In this document: positions 33,959 to 45,128 of the stretch, piece by piece
Numbering within the stretch: the stretch's first letter is position 1
Layout: every line of letters begins with the position of its first letter
Assembly: GCA_020736575.1 (NCBI GenBank)
Contig: JAGPYM010000087.1
Location: 1 to 64,000 of the forward strand
DNA from: Thelonectria olida
Taxonomy: Eukaryota > Ascomycota > Sordariomycetes > Hypocreales > Nectriaceae
DNA length: 64,000 nt
Direction: 5' to 3'
Translations under genes and position numbers: made by a program
The notes under the pieces: generated by a model
Seen by the model: the letters and a program-made list of their open reading frames with translations, nothing else
What the model was told of the DNA's origin: nothing
The model's database searches: none

Positions 33959-34756
33959 ATGTCTCCCTCCCTGGCTGTCGGAGAATACGCAAAGGCACCT
34001 GCAAACGCGAGCAGGAGTCCTTGCCCCGTCGTCAATGCTCTTGCCAACCATGGCTATCTCGAACGGAGCGGACGCAAAATCTACGTGGAAGATCTCAATG
34101 CCTCCATGAGACACGTCGGCATGAGCCCACTCCTCGGCTCTGTCTTTGCTATACCGACCTATTTCGAGTATCACAACCCGGCTAAGGCATACATGAAGAA
34201 ACCTGTCGGCACCTGGCAGAGAATCTGGTCTCTCATCAAGAACCCTTATTCCTTTTTCGACTACTTTGGCTGCTGGAATGCCAGCCAGATTAGCGATGGG
34301 AGAAAGTATCTCAATCTCGTGGACCTCGCTTCCCACGGTGCCATTGAGCACGACATCTCTCTATCGCGTCGGGACATTGATCAAAAGCAGAGAAACAACG
34401 ATCCCCAGCAAGATTTGATTGAGGAGATGTTGGAGTACTCTTTTGACGGCGAGTCCCTCACTATCGGCGATCTTGGCAGGTTCATCAAAGCCCGCATCCA
34501 GCGGCAGCTCGTGGACAATCCAAAATTGGTCTATGGACCAGCCGAGCATCAAGTGAATTGCGGCCAAATTGCATTGATGATGGGTTGTTTTGGGGATGGA
34601 AAGACAATTCCCGTCAGTTACGTCAAGGCCATCTTCGAGGATGAGAGACTACCAATCGAGGAAGGCTGGAAGAAGAGGTCCTGGTGGACCATGGGGCTTA
34701 TCGAGTTCTTTGGTGCTGTGAGAAATTTGGTCAAAGCAGTGGGCGTCCAATTTTAG
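33959..34756 (+). CDS. Heme-thiolate peroxidase (short unspecific peroxygenase / chloroperoxidase family)
   Basis: A single exon of 265 residues from the ATG at 33959. The open frame extends upstream without ATG. The heme-thiolate signature is present: SPCPVVNALANHGYLERSGR with the proximal Cys at residue 22, and the distal acid-base motif EHD (E130-H131-D132) in GAIEHDISLSRRDID. PCP plus EHD is the pattern of short fungal peroxygenases (PF01328). These use H2O2 or organic hydroperoxides to oxygenate or halogenate aromatic and fatty substrates. No N-terminal signal peptide is evident, unlike many secreted relatives, so the enzyme may act inside the cell. It sits divergent to the fatty acid dioxygenase and upstream of a DUF1772 protein, suggesting a joint oxidative pathway (inference). 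Confidence 0.9.
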   Translation: MSPSLAVGEYAKAPANASRSPCPVVNALANHGYLERSGRKIYVEDLNASMRHVGMSPLLGSVFAIPTYFEYHNPAKAYMKKPVGTWQRIWSLIKNPYSFFDYFGCWNASQISDGRKYLNLVDLASHGAIEHDISLSRRDIDQKQRNNDPQQDLIEEMLEYSFDGESLTIGDLGRFIKARIQRQLVDNPKLVYGPAEHQVNCGQIALMMGCFGDGKTIPVSYVKAIFEDERLPIEEGWKKRSWWTMGLIEFFGAVRNLVKAVGVQF

Positions 34757-35872
34757 CTCGCTGTGGTTTTTTCTCATTCCTTTGTCCGTGGGAAGATGGA
34801 ACCAGTCTTGTGGGATTAGTTGGCAATGTAATAATCTCAAGAATATGCGGTGTTCTGCTCATCTATTCACTCTACAATATCTTGTCTAAGAACTTCAGGA
34901 AGAACTCTCATGACGCAGTGTTTCTGGTGATGTACCACATCGTGATGAGCTAGGTAACAGGTCACACAAGTTGGTCTGGAGGAAATCTCCCAGAGAAACA
35001 GCATAAATTCCACATGTGGAACGGTGGCAAGAAAAGCCGTTTCTAATTTCATTCAGAAGAAGGGGCTTTGGGAGAAATTGCATGTCCCTGTCGATACTTT
35101 GGGGACCTCCAAACTCCAACTGCTGGGTGCAGCCAGCCATATGAAACACACTGACCCCGGAATGCTCGTTCAGCCAGCCATATCAACCATACTAACCCCG
35201 AAATGCTGGTGCAGCCAGCCACATGCCACTCTGGGTGCTTGTGGGATAGCTGACAACGCTGGATGAAGTGTCCATGCCAAACTGCAACCCCTAAACTCTG
35301 TCCATGCAGCAAGCCACACAAATTCATATTCTGAATACTCGTGGCCTAAGCTGAAACAAGGTTATTAGAGCCAATTGCAAACTACTGTAGCAAAAGTAAT
35401 GTCGCTGGTATGTCCAACTCGCTCACGTACGACTGCGGACTTTCCTTTCTCTCTACTCCGCTTTCAGATCACACCAGCTGAAATTCCCCAATAGAGAAGG
35501 GCTGGACTGCCGCTCGGAAACTCGGCTCTTCGCAGGTCAACAGCAAAAATTGATAGATGTCGGGGGGGGGTGCAATTTCGCTTACAGTGCGATTCTAAGG
35601 CGGCATCCAAAGCTGAAGATTCTGAGTTTTAAGGCTTCATCCGCCCGCGGCTGTTACGTGTCGACTGGAATCTGCCTGCCCCTCCTTCTTCATTCTTCTC
35701 AAAAGCGCTTTTGTTTGTCGACTCCAGTTAAGTTATCCGTGTTGCCGTTTCCGACTCTTGATTGTCGACTGAAGGTTGCCCTGCTCTGCTCATCTCAAAA
35801 AGGCTTTCAGGGACGTCAATTTGTTCAAGTCAATTCACTCTCATTGCTATTCCTCTATACTTTACAATCGCC
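34757..35872. other. Intergenic stretch with short tandem repeat
   Basis: Between the peroxygenase and the DUF1772 gene no ORF is convincing. It holds a 41-bp tandem repeat (listed) and a run of nine G near 35,561. The last 200 bases are pyrimidine-rich and likely form the DUF1772 promoter and leader. Confidence 0.45.
35130..35240 (+). repeat. 41-bp tandem repeat, ~2.5 copies
   Basis: Units start at 35130, 35171 and 35212. Each begins CAGCCAGCCA; the two full copies then share AT.AA.CA.ACT.ACCCCG.AATGCT. The third is partial. Confidence 0.75.
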
Positions 35873-36388
35873 ATGTCTTCCATTCACGCCTACCTCCCTG
35901 CCCTGAAAGGCATAGCAATCGCCGGCAGCTTCATCAACGGCGGTACCATGACATCAGGCTACCGCCTGCTACCTGCTGTCTACCCAGCAGTGCAAAAGTC
36001 GCCCAAGGGTGCCGCAAAGCAGTGGGAGTACTTTTACTGGTCCATGTCTGCCACGGTGCCGTGGGTTGACTTGACCACCATCATCGTCATCGGCACCCTT
36101 GCCTACACCGAATACAAGGAGAACAAAGCTGGCCTGCCTTGGAAGATCTGGGCTACGGCGGCGGGAATTATGCCGATTGGCTGGGTCTGGGTTAGAAAGG
36201 TGATGCTGGTGCCATCGAATCAGTTGCTGGCGATTGCCAATCCAACTCCTGGCGAGACGGAGCCCTTGAAGAACAGCTCGCAGAAAACGCTGGGCCTCTT
36301 ACAGGAGTTCAATGCGCAGATGAGCTTCAGGATGATGTTCCCATGGGTCGTTGGTGGGCTTGCTCTGTGGGCGTCTTTGGGGTTTTAA
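35873..36388 (+). CDS. DUF1772 integral membrane protein (anthrone oxygenase-like)
   Basis: A single exon of 171 residues from the ATG at 35873 (MSSIHAYLPALKGIAIAGSF). Four hydrophobic segments are visible: about residues 10-35, 60-82, 88-108 and 148-168, the last ending PWVVGGLALWASLGF at the C-terminus. The size and the pattern SFINGGTMTSGYRLLPAVYP fit DUF1772. Some members are anthrone oxygenases in aromatic polyketide clusters; others are uncharacterised. No cofactor motif is known for the family. It follows the peroxygenase gene on the same strand. It may be a membrane oxygenase or membrane anchor for the oxidative set, but this is inference. Confidence 0.85.
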   Translation: MSSIHAYLPALKGIAIAGSFINGGTMTSGYRLLPAVYPAVQKSPKGAAKQWEYFYWSMSATVPWVDLTTIIVIGTLAYTEYKENKAGLPWKIWATAAGIMPIGWVWVRKVMLVPSNQLLAIANPTPGETEPLKNSSQKTLGLLQEFNAQMSFRMMFPWVVGGLALWASLGF

Positions 36389-37549
36389 AATGGTACTTGG
36401 AGGAGTCGGATCATTTCTAGGGGAAGGGAGATATGCGCTATTACTTTTTTTTAGTATAACACTTTAAATAACTGGGGGCTCTTCTATTAATTGTGTTGTG
36501 GCAGTAAGTGAGAGTGACGGGCGGAGAGTAGCAGGCAGAAGCGGCGGTTGATTGGGGTGGAAGTGTCGAACCAACAATCATTCATTAGCATACAATGTTA
36601 TTGGCATCGAGTAAATCAAAAGCCATAAAACTCATTCTACAGGTGCAGGGACTACAACGGATCGCGAAGACCCAGACACAGAATTTTGAACAGCGCTCAC
36701 GGACTCGATTCTCAATCAGCAACAGACTCAAACAGCAAGATTGGTGGTATGGAAACTTATGTGAGGGTATCAGCTTGTTCATTTTCAATGCCATGGAAGG
36801 GATAAGGTTCGAATAAGCAACATGCGGTGATTTCTGGAGGCAAATAGGAGTGGAAATGAATATGGATATGGTTTCAATGGTCTAATAATGGAGGTTTGAA
36901 TAGCATGATAGCATAGCGCTATGGAGATATGTCTCATGGCCGTGCTGGATTTTCATACCTGCTCGCTCCTGGATCCCTTGGCGTGTTCTCGGAGGCCGCC
37001 TTCAGGGCCGGCGATTCTCCCCACTTTCCCCTTATTTAAGCTTGAATACCCATTTGTCTCGAAGAGCCTTTCGTTCTGGCGGAATCGCAACTGGGTCCAA
37101 ACACCGTCCTAGATTCGAGATCCATATTCACCCCTCAGTCCTCTCCACTATAGTTTTCTATGCACTCCCTAAGTGGCTTCCTTAAAGGTTCTTAGGTCTA
37201 ACTGACCGATGTCGCGAGCGACTAGGTACAATTGTCTTATAACTGTTGCGAGAAACGCGAAGTTTATACTAGCCAGTATGTATCTCAATAGCAGCTGTCC
37301 TCTAGTAGGCAGCTGAGGCTCTGCATATCGCTCTTTTGCTTCCCATAGCACGTGATGCCCATCTGTAGCAATATGGATACTCGATCTGGCCGACCCTTAG
37401 TCAGGATCCTATCCTAGATCTCCCACTGAGGACTTATGTGAGACCGTCTCACCACAGCTGCCAAACTCCTCAGTTTTGTTCGCCTTTCCTGACGGGATTG
37501 GAAGGGGAGACTGCATTAGGATGATATGGTTTTCCATATTGATATTCTG
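36389..37549. other. Intergenic stretch
   Basis: No gene was recognised. Only short shadow-like ORFs are present. Sequence quality is otherwise normal up to the copia remnant. Confidence 0.4.
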
Positions 37550-38100
37550 CTCTGTGTCTACTGATTGTTATTGCGATGGTCTCTAGTTACACATCTGATG
37601 CGTGAGATTATTAAGTTTTAGTTCGACACTTTTAATGTTCTTAGAGAAGGCGATAGTATTAGACATAAGGACTCGTCCCCTTTCGTTAAGAAGAATATAG
37701 TTTATACTGCCTTAGTAGCCGAGAAGCTAATAGGGGTTATTCCTGGATTGCATTTTCTTTTGTAGGAGAATAGAAGTAGAGCCCATCCTTATAAGTTAAA
37801 AATTCGCAAATGACTGAGATTAGGAATATCTCTATACTAGGCTTAGTACGGAGTGGTGGAAATGCTCGCTGTGGGATAAAGATTTCGGATGTGCTTCACT
37901 ACTTTAAGGTAGTATGTCCACCATTTTAAAGCAAGCCCGGATTTGAGCAGTGTGTGTGTGAGCCGTTCCAGGATGATTCGATTAAGAACCTCTGCCAATC
38001 CATTTTGTACATTAGTGGTCTGGGCCAAACTTGTATCCATCTTTGACTTTCTTCCACTCTTTCTCGACTGTATCGGCCTTAGGTCCGTAGGTGTTTATAA
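37550..38100 (-). mobile_element. Ty1/copia retrotransposon remnant
   Basis: The minus strand encodes a fragment of a copia-type polyprotein at the end of the integrase core and beyond: QNGLAEVLNRIILERLTHTL (the usual QNGxAER..R.ILE motif), then ALKWWTYYLKVVKHIRNLYP and ISTTPY. After a stop it continues with HLRIFNL and CNPGITPISFSATKAV near 37,800-37,690, matching the post-integrase region. Stops and frame breaks are frequent. No LTRs were recognised. Confidence 0.75.
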
Positions 38101-38322
38101 AGCAAAGCCCCCAGCCGTTTTTGTGGCGACAGGTCTTAACATATTTGCGCTTGCTTCACCGGCGAGAAGAGCCGACCTCCGTACGGTCGTCATCGTCCAA
38201 CTACGGCTTTGGAGGACCAACCAACTCCCCAACGCCACAAGCCCTTGGCTGCCGGAGAGTTACCTGACGGCTTCCGGTTCGGCAAGTTTGGCCGCAGAAG
38301 ACGTGAATCGAATAGCCTAGGC

Positions 38323-39417
38323 TCATGCCTTGTCTCCTAGTGCTGTCACCGCAGCGAGCAATGCTATAAGAACTGCGCTGATAATCAGTATTCGAATCAC
38401 CCGGGTTTTGGAACAAATCTTACCTCCAGCGGTCGTAACGATATATGAAGATATGGTCCAAGCCGTCTGAACCACCGCCGTGTACGAATCTTCCAAGCCC
38501 TTCGAAGCCACAAACATAAACCATAAACCAACGGCCAAACTCAACACGACGGGGATTGTCGAGTATATAACCAGCTTGAATATTGACCATCTCAGGACCA
38601 GACGCAGTGCGAATCTCCCTGCCTGCGGATCCGTGCTGGCTCGGTTGAGGTGCTGGTGGACCCAGTCTCCCCAGCGAGCTTGCCAGTCGACGTCGTGGGA
38701 GGAATATGTGCTGAAGAGTTCGTGAAGGGTCGCCGACGACTGATCATCTAAGTCGACTGGTACATGGTAATCCCCTGCTGGCTCACAAATATAGAGCCCG
38801 AACCCTCCAATCGTCTTGAGCGAGAACAAACGAAGATAGAGTGGTCGCAGGTCCTTCGCTGCCTTTCGAATAGCCTTGAATAGTCCGTCACGATCGGGGA
38901 TTTCTTCGAGCCGTTCCCTCACGGCTCCACTTTCGAGGTTAAGCAAGCCGACAACGATGTACAGCGGCCTATCCAAGGGAGACTGAGTAGACATATTGCG
39001 CGATGGTACGGGCTGCCGATCTGCTAGTGTTCCCTCCTCGAGGGGGATGGGGTTTCCCTCGTCATCCATGTCATTCTCATCGCCGCAGAGTTCGAAACAG
39101 CCACAAAAGTAACAGCTGCAGCAGCGAAAAGACGAGAGAGGCCGTATCTTTTCCGTGGTTTCCGGCGCATCGCGGAGGATGCGGGATCGAGCGCACTTGA
39201 TGTCTGTGAGCCAGTACTTCCCAGACTTGTTGAAGAGTGTCCACGCCAAGAGCTTTGACTTCTTTGCACGAGAGTGGTCCAGGAGTGTTAATCCGGGTGG
39301 TGCAAGAGAAACGATTTCCCTGACATGAGCGGGCGGCTCAGCGTCTGTTGAACAAATGGATTGGGGGTTCAGTATCGAACTCCCAGTAGACTGTGATATC
39401 GTCTGGGCTCGATCCAT
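38323..39417 (-). CDS. Fungal membrane protein of unknown function
   Basis: A single frame of 364 residues. I do not know a named family. The N-terminal 270 residues are soluble and contain a Cys-rich patch (FRCCSCYFCGCFELC, about residues 97-111), an acidic Pro-rich linker, and a conserved-looking block DGLFKAIRKAAKDLRP followed by SLKTIGGFGLYICEPAGDYH. The last 90 residues hold three hydrophobic segments: FKLVIYSTIPVVLSLAVGLW, TAWTISSYIVTTAGG, and RILIISAVLIALLAAVTALG. The protein is thus probably anchored by its C-terminus with the large N-terminal part on one face. The patch might bind metal or be palmitoylated. The ATG at 39417 is the first in frame. Confidence 0.7.
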   Translation of the reverse strand: MDRAQTISQSTGSSILNPQSICSTDAEPPAHVREIVSLAPPGLTLLDHSRAKKSKLLAWTLFNKSGKYWLTDIKCARSRILRDAPETTEKIRPLSSFRCCSCYFCGCFELCGDENDMDDEGNPIPLEEGTLADRQPVPSRNMSTQSPLDRPLYIVVGLLNLESGAVRERLEEIPDRDGLFKAIRKAAKDLRPLYLRLFSLKTIGGFGLYICEPAGDYHVPVDLDDQSSATLHELFSTYSSHDVDWQARWGDWVHQHLNRASTDPQAGRFALRLVLRWSIFKLVIYSTIPVVLSLAVGLWFMFVASKGLEDSYTAVVQTAWTISSYIVTTAGGKICSKTRVIRILIISAVLIALLAAVTALGDKA

Positions 39418-40143
39418 TTTGTGAAGCTGGTTGAGGAGAGCAGAGGAGCTTGTGATGTAGGGATCAAGCCGCGGATAGTACGAGCTTTAGAATATAACGT
39501 AGAGGAGAGATAGTGATGGGTTAGGAATATCCGTAAAACGACGAATTGTATTAATGCTCGGCGCCAACTAGTCACCCGCCGCAGTAACGCCAAAAATGTG
39601 ACCATACAGCCACATCATTACCCATGCGAGGTAGAAGGCGCAGCAGCTGCGGTAAGTCGTAAGGGTAGGCTGAAATGCAAGCCAGCGTCTCCCATGCTGA
39701 CAATTGATTCAGCTTTCATTACTATCGAGCTGTAGAAAGGGGCCAACGCCTCGGCTTGGGCAGTGCACACGAGCTAAGCCTCGAGAAATATGTCCAATCG
39801 AGCGTAGCAGTCGAGATATGGCCCGTTCACTAGATTATCAATTTACAAAGAGATATGAAGGGAACGAATGAAACCCTGTGTGTATTTTTTAGGTGCGAGA
39901 AACAAGAGGTCTTGGAGCGGACGTCTGGCCACTTAGCCCAGCTCCTTGATCACTGTGCTTAGTCCTTCTGGTGGTCCAACTTCTGGCCTTCTTGGGCTTA
40001 GTCAGCAGAGCAGTCGCATTTCCCGCACTTGGTTACCAGGCCAACTCCAAGCGGGGCACCTTTCCCCAGAAACACAATACTCACAAGCATCATCGAAAAG
40101 GGAACACCATCAATCAATGCTGTGAAATGAGGCGCGCCAAGTC
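39418..40143. other. Intergenic, divergent promoter region
   Basis: This lies between the starts of the membrane-protein gene (minus) and the nuclease-like gene (plus). No supported feature. A 61-codon frame at 39,971 starting MVQLLAFLGL is signal-peptide-like but too short and unsupported to call. Confidence 0.4.
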
Positions 40144-41483
40144 ATGTATGACATAGACTCCATTATCTCTTGGATACGCTCTGTACCCGAGGAAACGTCC
40201 TCCCCTCCGAAAGGTCCCAAGAAACGACGCGCAGACCAGCAACTCACCAGCCCTCCCGCCTCTCTCGACAGCAACGGTCACAACATGGCATCAACGCCAA
40301 AGAAGCGACGTTTACAGACTGGCGAAAATGCCCTCGACTTAGACGCGACCCCCCGGCCTGGCCCACACAGTTCCGCTTCCTTCTCCAATACGAGCTCCAC
40401 GACCTCCTCGCCCAAGAAACAATTGATGAGCCTGCGACTCAGTGAGTCAGGCGTCGAAATCAAACCCCTTGACGTCAATGCCTCCCCCGAGGCCGCTCAG
40501 GACTTTGTCAGCACCATGGAAGAAATCGGTCGAGCGCATGATATACTTCCACAGGCCTTGGAGGCTACTATTATCGAACAAGTCAAGGCGCGGGACATGG
40601 ACCATCGCAAATGGAGGTACTCGTTCAAGCCCGAAGTTGATACACTACCAGGTCGAATTCCGAGCTTTAAAGAGGTGGAGAAGATACGCAGAAAGGCCAG
40701 CGAGTGTCAGGAGTTTAACCACGAAGAGGTCAGTTGGAACAGTCAAGTGCATTTGCGCCTGCTTGAGAGCATCTTTGAAGAGGTTTTTGGCGAACAATGT
40801 GGTCAGTTCAACGCCATGAGCTGGTAAGTGCTCTTTTCTTCCAATTACAGGCTCTTCAGCCGACCTGATACGCGAAATCCAGTACTACCGCCCGTCTACA
40901 TCGAGAATTCAAGCCCATCTCATCCCCAACCAAAATGATTGATATATGCGTATATGCCTCCCTCGACCGCGACGCAGTCCTTTGCGATAAAGCAACCGAG
41001 TTTAGCCATATGACACCAACGCAAACCATCAACTACACCGACTTTGAACCATTACGCATGCGTCCCCTTGTGCTGAGCATCGAGACTAAGAAGCCCGGCG
41101 TTCACTGGGATACAGCCCAGTTGCAGATTGGCATCTGGCATGCTGCGCAGTGGTCATTCCTTCGATGGGCGGTCGGCCAGAAGCTCCTGCGCCAACGGAT
41201 CGAGAACGACACGGAGACATGGACGGAGGAGGAACACAACGAAAAGACGCTTGCAGTCCTATCGACGCTTGGCTTTATCCCCGGCGTTATCATACAAGGT
41301 CACCGATGGCATCTCGTGCTGTCTACGTACAAGGACGGAAAGACAAGGTTGTGGGCAGACCATCAGTTTGGCACGACACAGAGCTGTTTGGAGATATATG
41401 CTACCATCGCTGGCATGCGACAGTTGGTAGCGTGGGCGAGGGACGTTTACTTGCCTTGGTTTGAAGGGACTATTTTGGGTTGA
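40144..41483 (+). CDS. PD-(D/E)XK nuclease-like domain protein
   Basis: Two exons (40144-40823 and 40883-41483) give 426 residues. The first 110 residues are low-complexity and basic (GPKKRRADQQ; TPKKRRLQTG), with likely nuclear localisation signals. The second half has the fungal PD-(D/E)XK nuclease-like domain: MIDICVYASL (D247), then VLSIETKKPG (E294-x-K296) and WDTAQLQIGIWHAAQWSFLR. The spacing and the ExK triad fit this fold, so metal-dependent endonuclease activity is plausible but untested. The family is expanded in fungal accessory regions. A helical stretch before the core (about residues 140-215) may pack on it. No neighbouring gene suggests a partner. The gene appears intact. Confidence 0.85.
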
Positions 41484-42383
41484 CATTTACTTTGAATTTT
41501 ACAAGGAGTTGGGGCGCTTCTGGGTATGGACCATGCGAAGACGCGATGCCTGCGAGGGATGGATGACAACCAAGCTGAAGCTGAAGTGCGCGTATGCTTT
41601 TTGTTTGGTACATCTATGGCAACAGAAGCCAAGATGGTTGTCGCCTTTACGAATCGATGAGAAATAAGACAGCTACGATCAAAAGCTTTTAGATGCGTCC
41701 GAAATGCAAGTACAAGCGTTCAAATGTGATTTTGGAGGCTGTGCACGAACGCGACGGTCCTTTACTTGCAATGTCTTTAAGTTAGCACGATTCCGTTCAT
41801 AATCGAGACGCCGTGGCCAATCTCTTCTTAACCTTGGACAATCTTGAGAAAGGATGCTCGCTGTCCGCGACTGCAAGCTTGGCGAAGTATCAACTGGACC
41901 GATCTCAAACCCCCGCGCCAATATGGCTGGTCTATCCTAGACAACCAGGGAAGACTATCACATGGATGAAAGGTGACGAGAGGGGATGATTTCGCAACTC
42001 GGGGACAACCAGTCTCTACGATCTCAATGCTGTCGCCATAGACCGGGCGTCTGAGTCAATCTCGGCACCGTCATGTTGCGTAATGAGACCTCCTGGTCAG
42101 CTCTCCATTGATAACTCTCACTTGGGGACCTACACGGGTCTTGGAACCACTAGAAAACGAATTAATACAGTCAGCGTGGCCTGCAGAGTCACAACCTCCA
42201 GCAGCCACACCCCGTTTCTTGAGGCCACAGCACTTGCCACACTAAAGCTAAATGGTCCGACTCGCCGTGACACCGGAGGAGCTGGAGAATGAGCGCATTG
42301 AGCTTGGGGATTAGGTCCCACAGGTGGGTAACACATAAACTATCATCTTTGTGGAACTCCAAATTATCTAACGGCGCTGAGCA
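41484..42383. other. Intergenic stretch
   Basis: Shared 3' region of two convergent genes. No feature was recognised. Confidence 0.4.
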
Positions 42384-45128
42384 TTATGATATTCCACCTT
42401 GCAGGTCTTTGAACAAGACAGCTTGACTTGGGACGGGTGAGCCACCAGCATGACCGGAATCCTGGGGGGGATTCTGGACATCACGGTGGATGAATTCCTT
42501 CAGGTCTGCGTCGGTGCTTATTATCTTCTGGTGAATACGGCGTAGGTGACTGCGGAAGTAGACTGCCCGTGGCCAAATCTTGGGGGGGATCCTGGGTGGC
42601 GCATTCGTCAAGGTGACAAACATAACGGGGCCCAGACACTGTCCGGTCCATGTGAATGGCCCTCTTGTGTCTGTCAAGGTCGTTCTTGGTGCCGAATCCC
42701 GTCTTTCTACTGCACCCTTGGATATCACAATGGAAAGGCCTGTTGTGGCTAATCCTGAGCTTTGCAGCGCTGTGGACTTCAGGTTTGGTGTCGTACTCAT
42801 ATACTGAGCCAAAGCTGTCGGGCGCATGGCTACCACCGTACCCAGAATCACCACCGCACTCAGAATTGTCGGGGTATGTGCCGTACTCAGATGGCAAGGG
42901 TCTACTCCTAAAGCCTTGGAAAGCTGCCGCATTAGATTGGAATTTAACAGCGTCTGGCATCTGCTGGCTATTGTGAGGGTCGGTAGGGAAAGGAGGAAAA
43001 TTGCCTCTTAGAACCCAAGGAGGGTCAGCTATGTTATAGAGACTTTCGAGGCCCCATGGGAAGGGTCTGTTGTGGTGAGGGAGGTCAAGGGATTCGACGC
43101 CTTGGCGGCGGACTTTGTTGGAGATGCCATCGGTTGTGTTGTCGTCGTTCTTTCCATCGTGATCTCCGCCTTCGTCAGTCGATCGCCTTCGTTTTTGACG
43201 ACCTCGATCTTGAGATTGCAGGGTATCTATGGGCGAGGAGTTCAGGTTCGTGCCCACTGCGCCAGAGCTGACCGAGGCCATAACCTGATGCGTCGAGGCG
43301 GAGATTAGGGAAGCAAATGTGCTCAAGGGGGCATTCTCGTCAGGCTTGGTAGGGCGCGTGGTGCTTTGGCGGTGAAGCTCGATTGTCTTGACCGGCGACG
43401 TGAGGCAAACATGTTTAGCCTCAAAACACGACTTAACCTGGTCCAAAACATGCGCGAGCGGAATAACGTAGGCATGGCCCAAGGGGTCGCTTCCCACGAC
43501 GTGACCATACACTTTGTTGGTTGCTCGATCGATGACAGCTGACCCGCATTCGCCACTTATGAGACCTGAAGTAGAGTATGTCAGTGTATGGAGCGAGTAG
43601 CTGGGGCACTAATGTACAAGTCCTAACCGTCAGAGTTGTTCAAGATTATGGTCCAAGCTTCGCAATAGTCTTGGCCGGGGAATGATGGGAGGAAACTTGA
43701 CCCCGCCAAAATCTGACCGTGGAGGACTCCTCGAACACCAGATACCAAGTACACTGAAGCCAGGTGACTTGGCGGTGGATGCGGAAAATGATCAAGGAAG
43801 ACATGGCGACCGCCTGGCCCGTCCGGGAAAAAGGCGTTGGTGAGAGAGGGAGAAAGCGACGGGTGAGAGATAGGTCGGGTCAAAGCCCAGTCCAGATATG
43901 GCGACGACGGTCTGAGACTGGCCGGAGGAACGACTCTCTCCCATTGCTCTAGATCCCTTCCTGTCTTCTCCTCCTTCAGCCGAGGCAAGCCAGGGGAATT
44001 CCTTTCGTGGAAAAAGTCGCCTTCAGCGCGACCGGGATCCAGCGAGTCATCCTCGTCAACATCATCGTATTCGTCGTCGTCTTCCCACAGGGCATCTCTA
44101 CTCACCACATTGTGGTCATTCAGCGTTGAGGCTTCGGGTACACCCGGAGGAGGGATCTTCTCCTTATTTGCCAGAGACGAGCCGAGATACCCATTTGGAG
44201 AGAAGAGATGGCCGACTGTAAGAATCGCATTCATGTCGTCAATGTCAATTGATGGGCCTAGCGTCGCCGAAGCATCCTGGTATTCAATTAACGCGCCACA
44301 ATAGGCCCCGTCATTTCCTATGTAAGCTGTTAGATGCTCATCTGACGCTCTCCGGACCACCGTGTCTGTCCGTGTTCTGTAGTAGACAAGTCGTGGCCGC
44401 GGTAAAGATTCATCCACCCCCCTCTGATTCCCAAGTGAGCTGCTCCACGGAACTAGGCTCCGTTCTTTGCCGATACATAATCTATGTTCGGCCCTCGAGC
44501 GGAACAGATCCTGCAACGCTTTCGCATCCACTCCTCGGCAAGTGATCACGATGCTTGGAAACGCAGTCGAAGGCGCTGTGCCAACCATACGCAGACTGTA
44601 GACAGGGCGTCTTTCGAGGCCATGAAGGTCCAGATGCTTGTCAACCAAGGCCTCCAGCTGTTTCCTGACGATCAAAAATCTGGCATGCCACTGCTCCCGA
44701 CTCCATGGACCAAGCTCAACCGGGGCTTTGGGATAGATAAGCTTCTTCTGTCGGCTGCAGGGAACCGGAACGCTGTAGTCCCAGACATTCTCAATTGGAC
44801 CGGACGCAGGTTGAATTCCAATGGCCGAGGATGTTGCTTGAGATAGTGGGGTTTCGGTATTGCTGGTCGCAGCGTTGCCCGGTCTTTGGCTTACATTGGC
44901 TGCCCTGGCTTTAGGACGCTGGTTTGGCGGTATGTTGAGCGAGTGTCTTGGTTGAGTCGAACTTGGCGGGTTGGGGACGTTGGTCGAGCCGGTTGCTTCC
45001 TGGCCACAAGCGGTCGTCCTCTGGTTCGCCACGTCGCGTGGCTGCGTAGAGATTGCGCGGTGCTCGAATATAGGCGGCTCGCGGGCTGGAGCGGGAGCCT
45101 GCATGGCGACGTCAACTTGGGTGGCCAT
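42384..45128 (-). CDS. Trypsin-like serine protease-fold protein with C-terminal C2H2 zinc fingers
   Basis: Exon 1 (45128-43628) and exon 2 (from 43565) join in frame at a GT..AG intron. The order of a chymotrypsin-type triad is visible: His307 in MNAILTVGHLFS, Asp413 in SPYLDWALTRP, and Ser509 in LISGECGSAVIDRATNKVYG across the junction. A conserved block before it (LGPWSREQWHARFLIVRKQL; SLRMVGTAPSTAFPSIVITC) is typical of an uncharacterised fungal family. After an acidic, Ser-rich linker come two zinc-finger-like units: FHCDIQGCSRKTGFGTKNDL with DRHKRAIH, and YVCHLDEC followed by RAVYFRSHLRRIH. The second finger is split by a frameshift in a run of seven C/G at about 42,582-42,588. With six, the frame continues to the stop at 42384; as given it ends at 42481. 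Sequencing error or recent mutation cannot be told apart. It is divergent from a membrane-hairpin protein gene. Confidence 0.75.

Noticed and set aside
39971..40156. Small ORF with signal-peptide-like start (MVQLLAFLGL)
   Set aside because: Only 61 codons, runs into the start of the nuclease-like gene, and has no supporting splice or conserved pattern.
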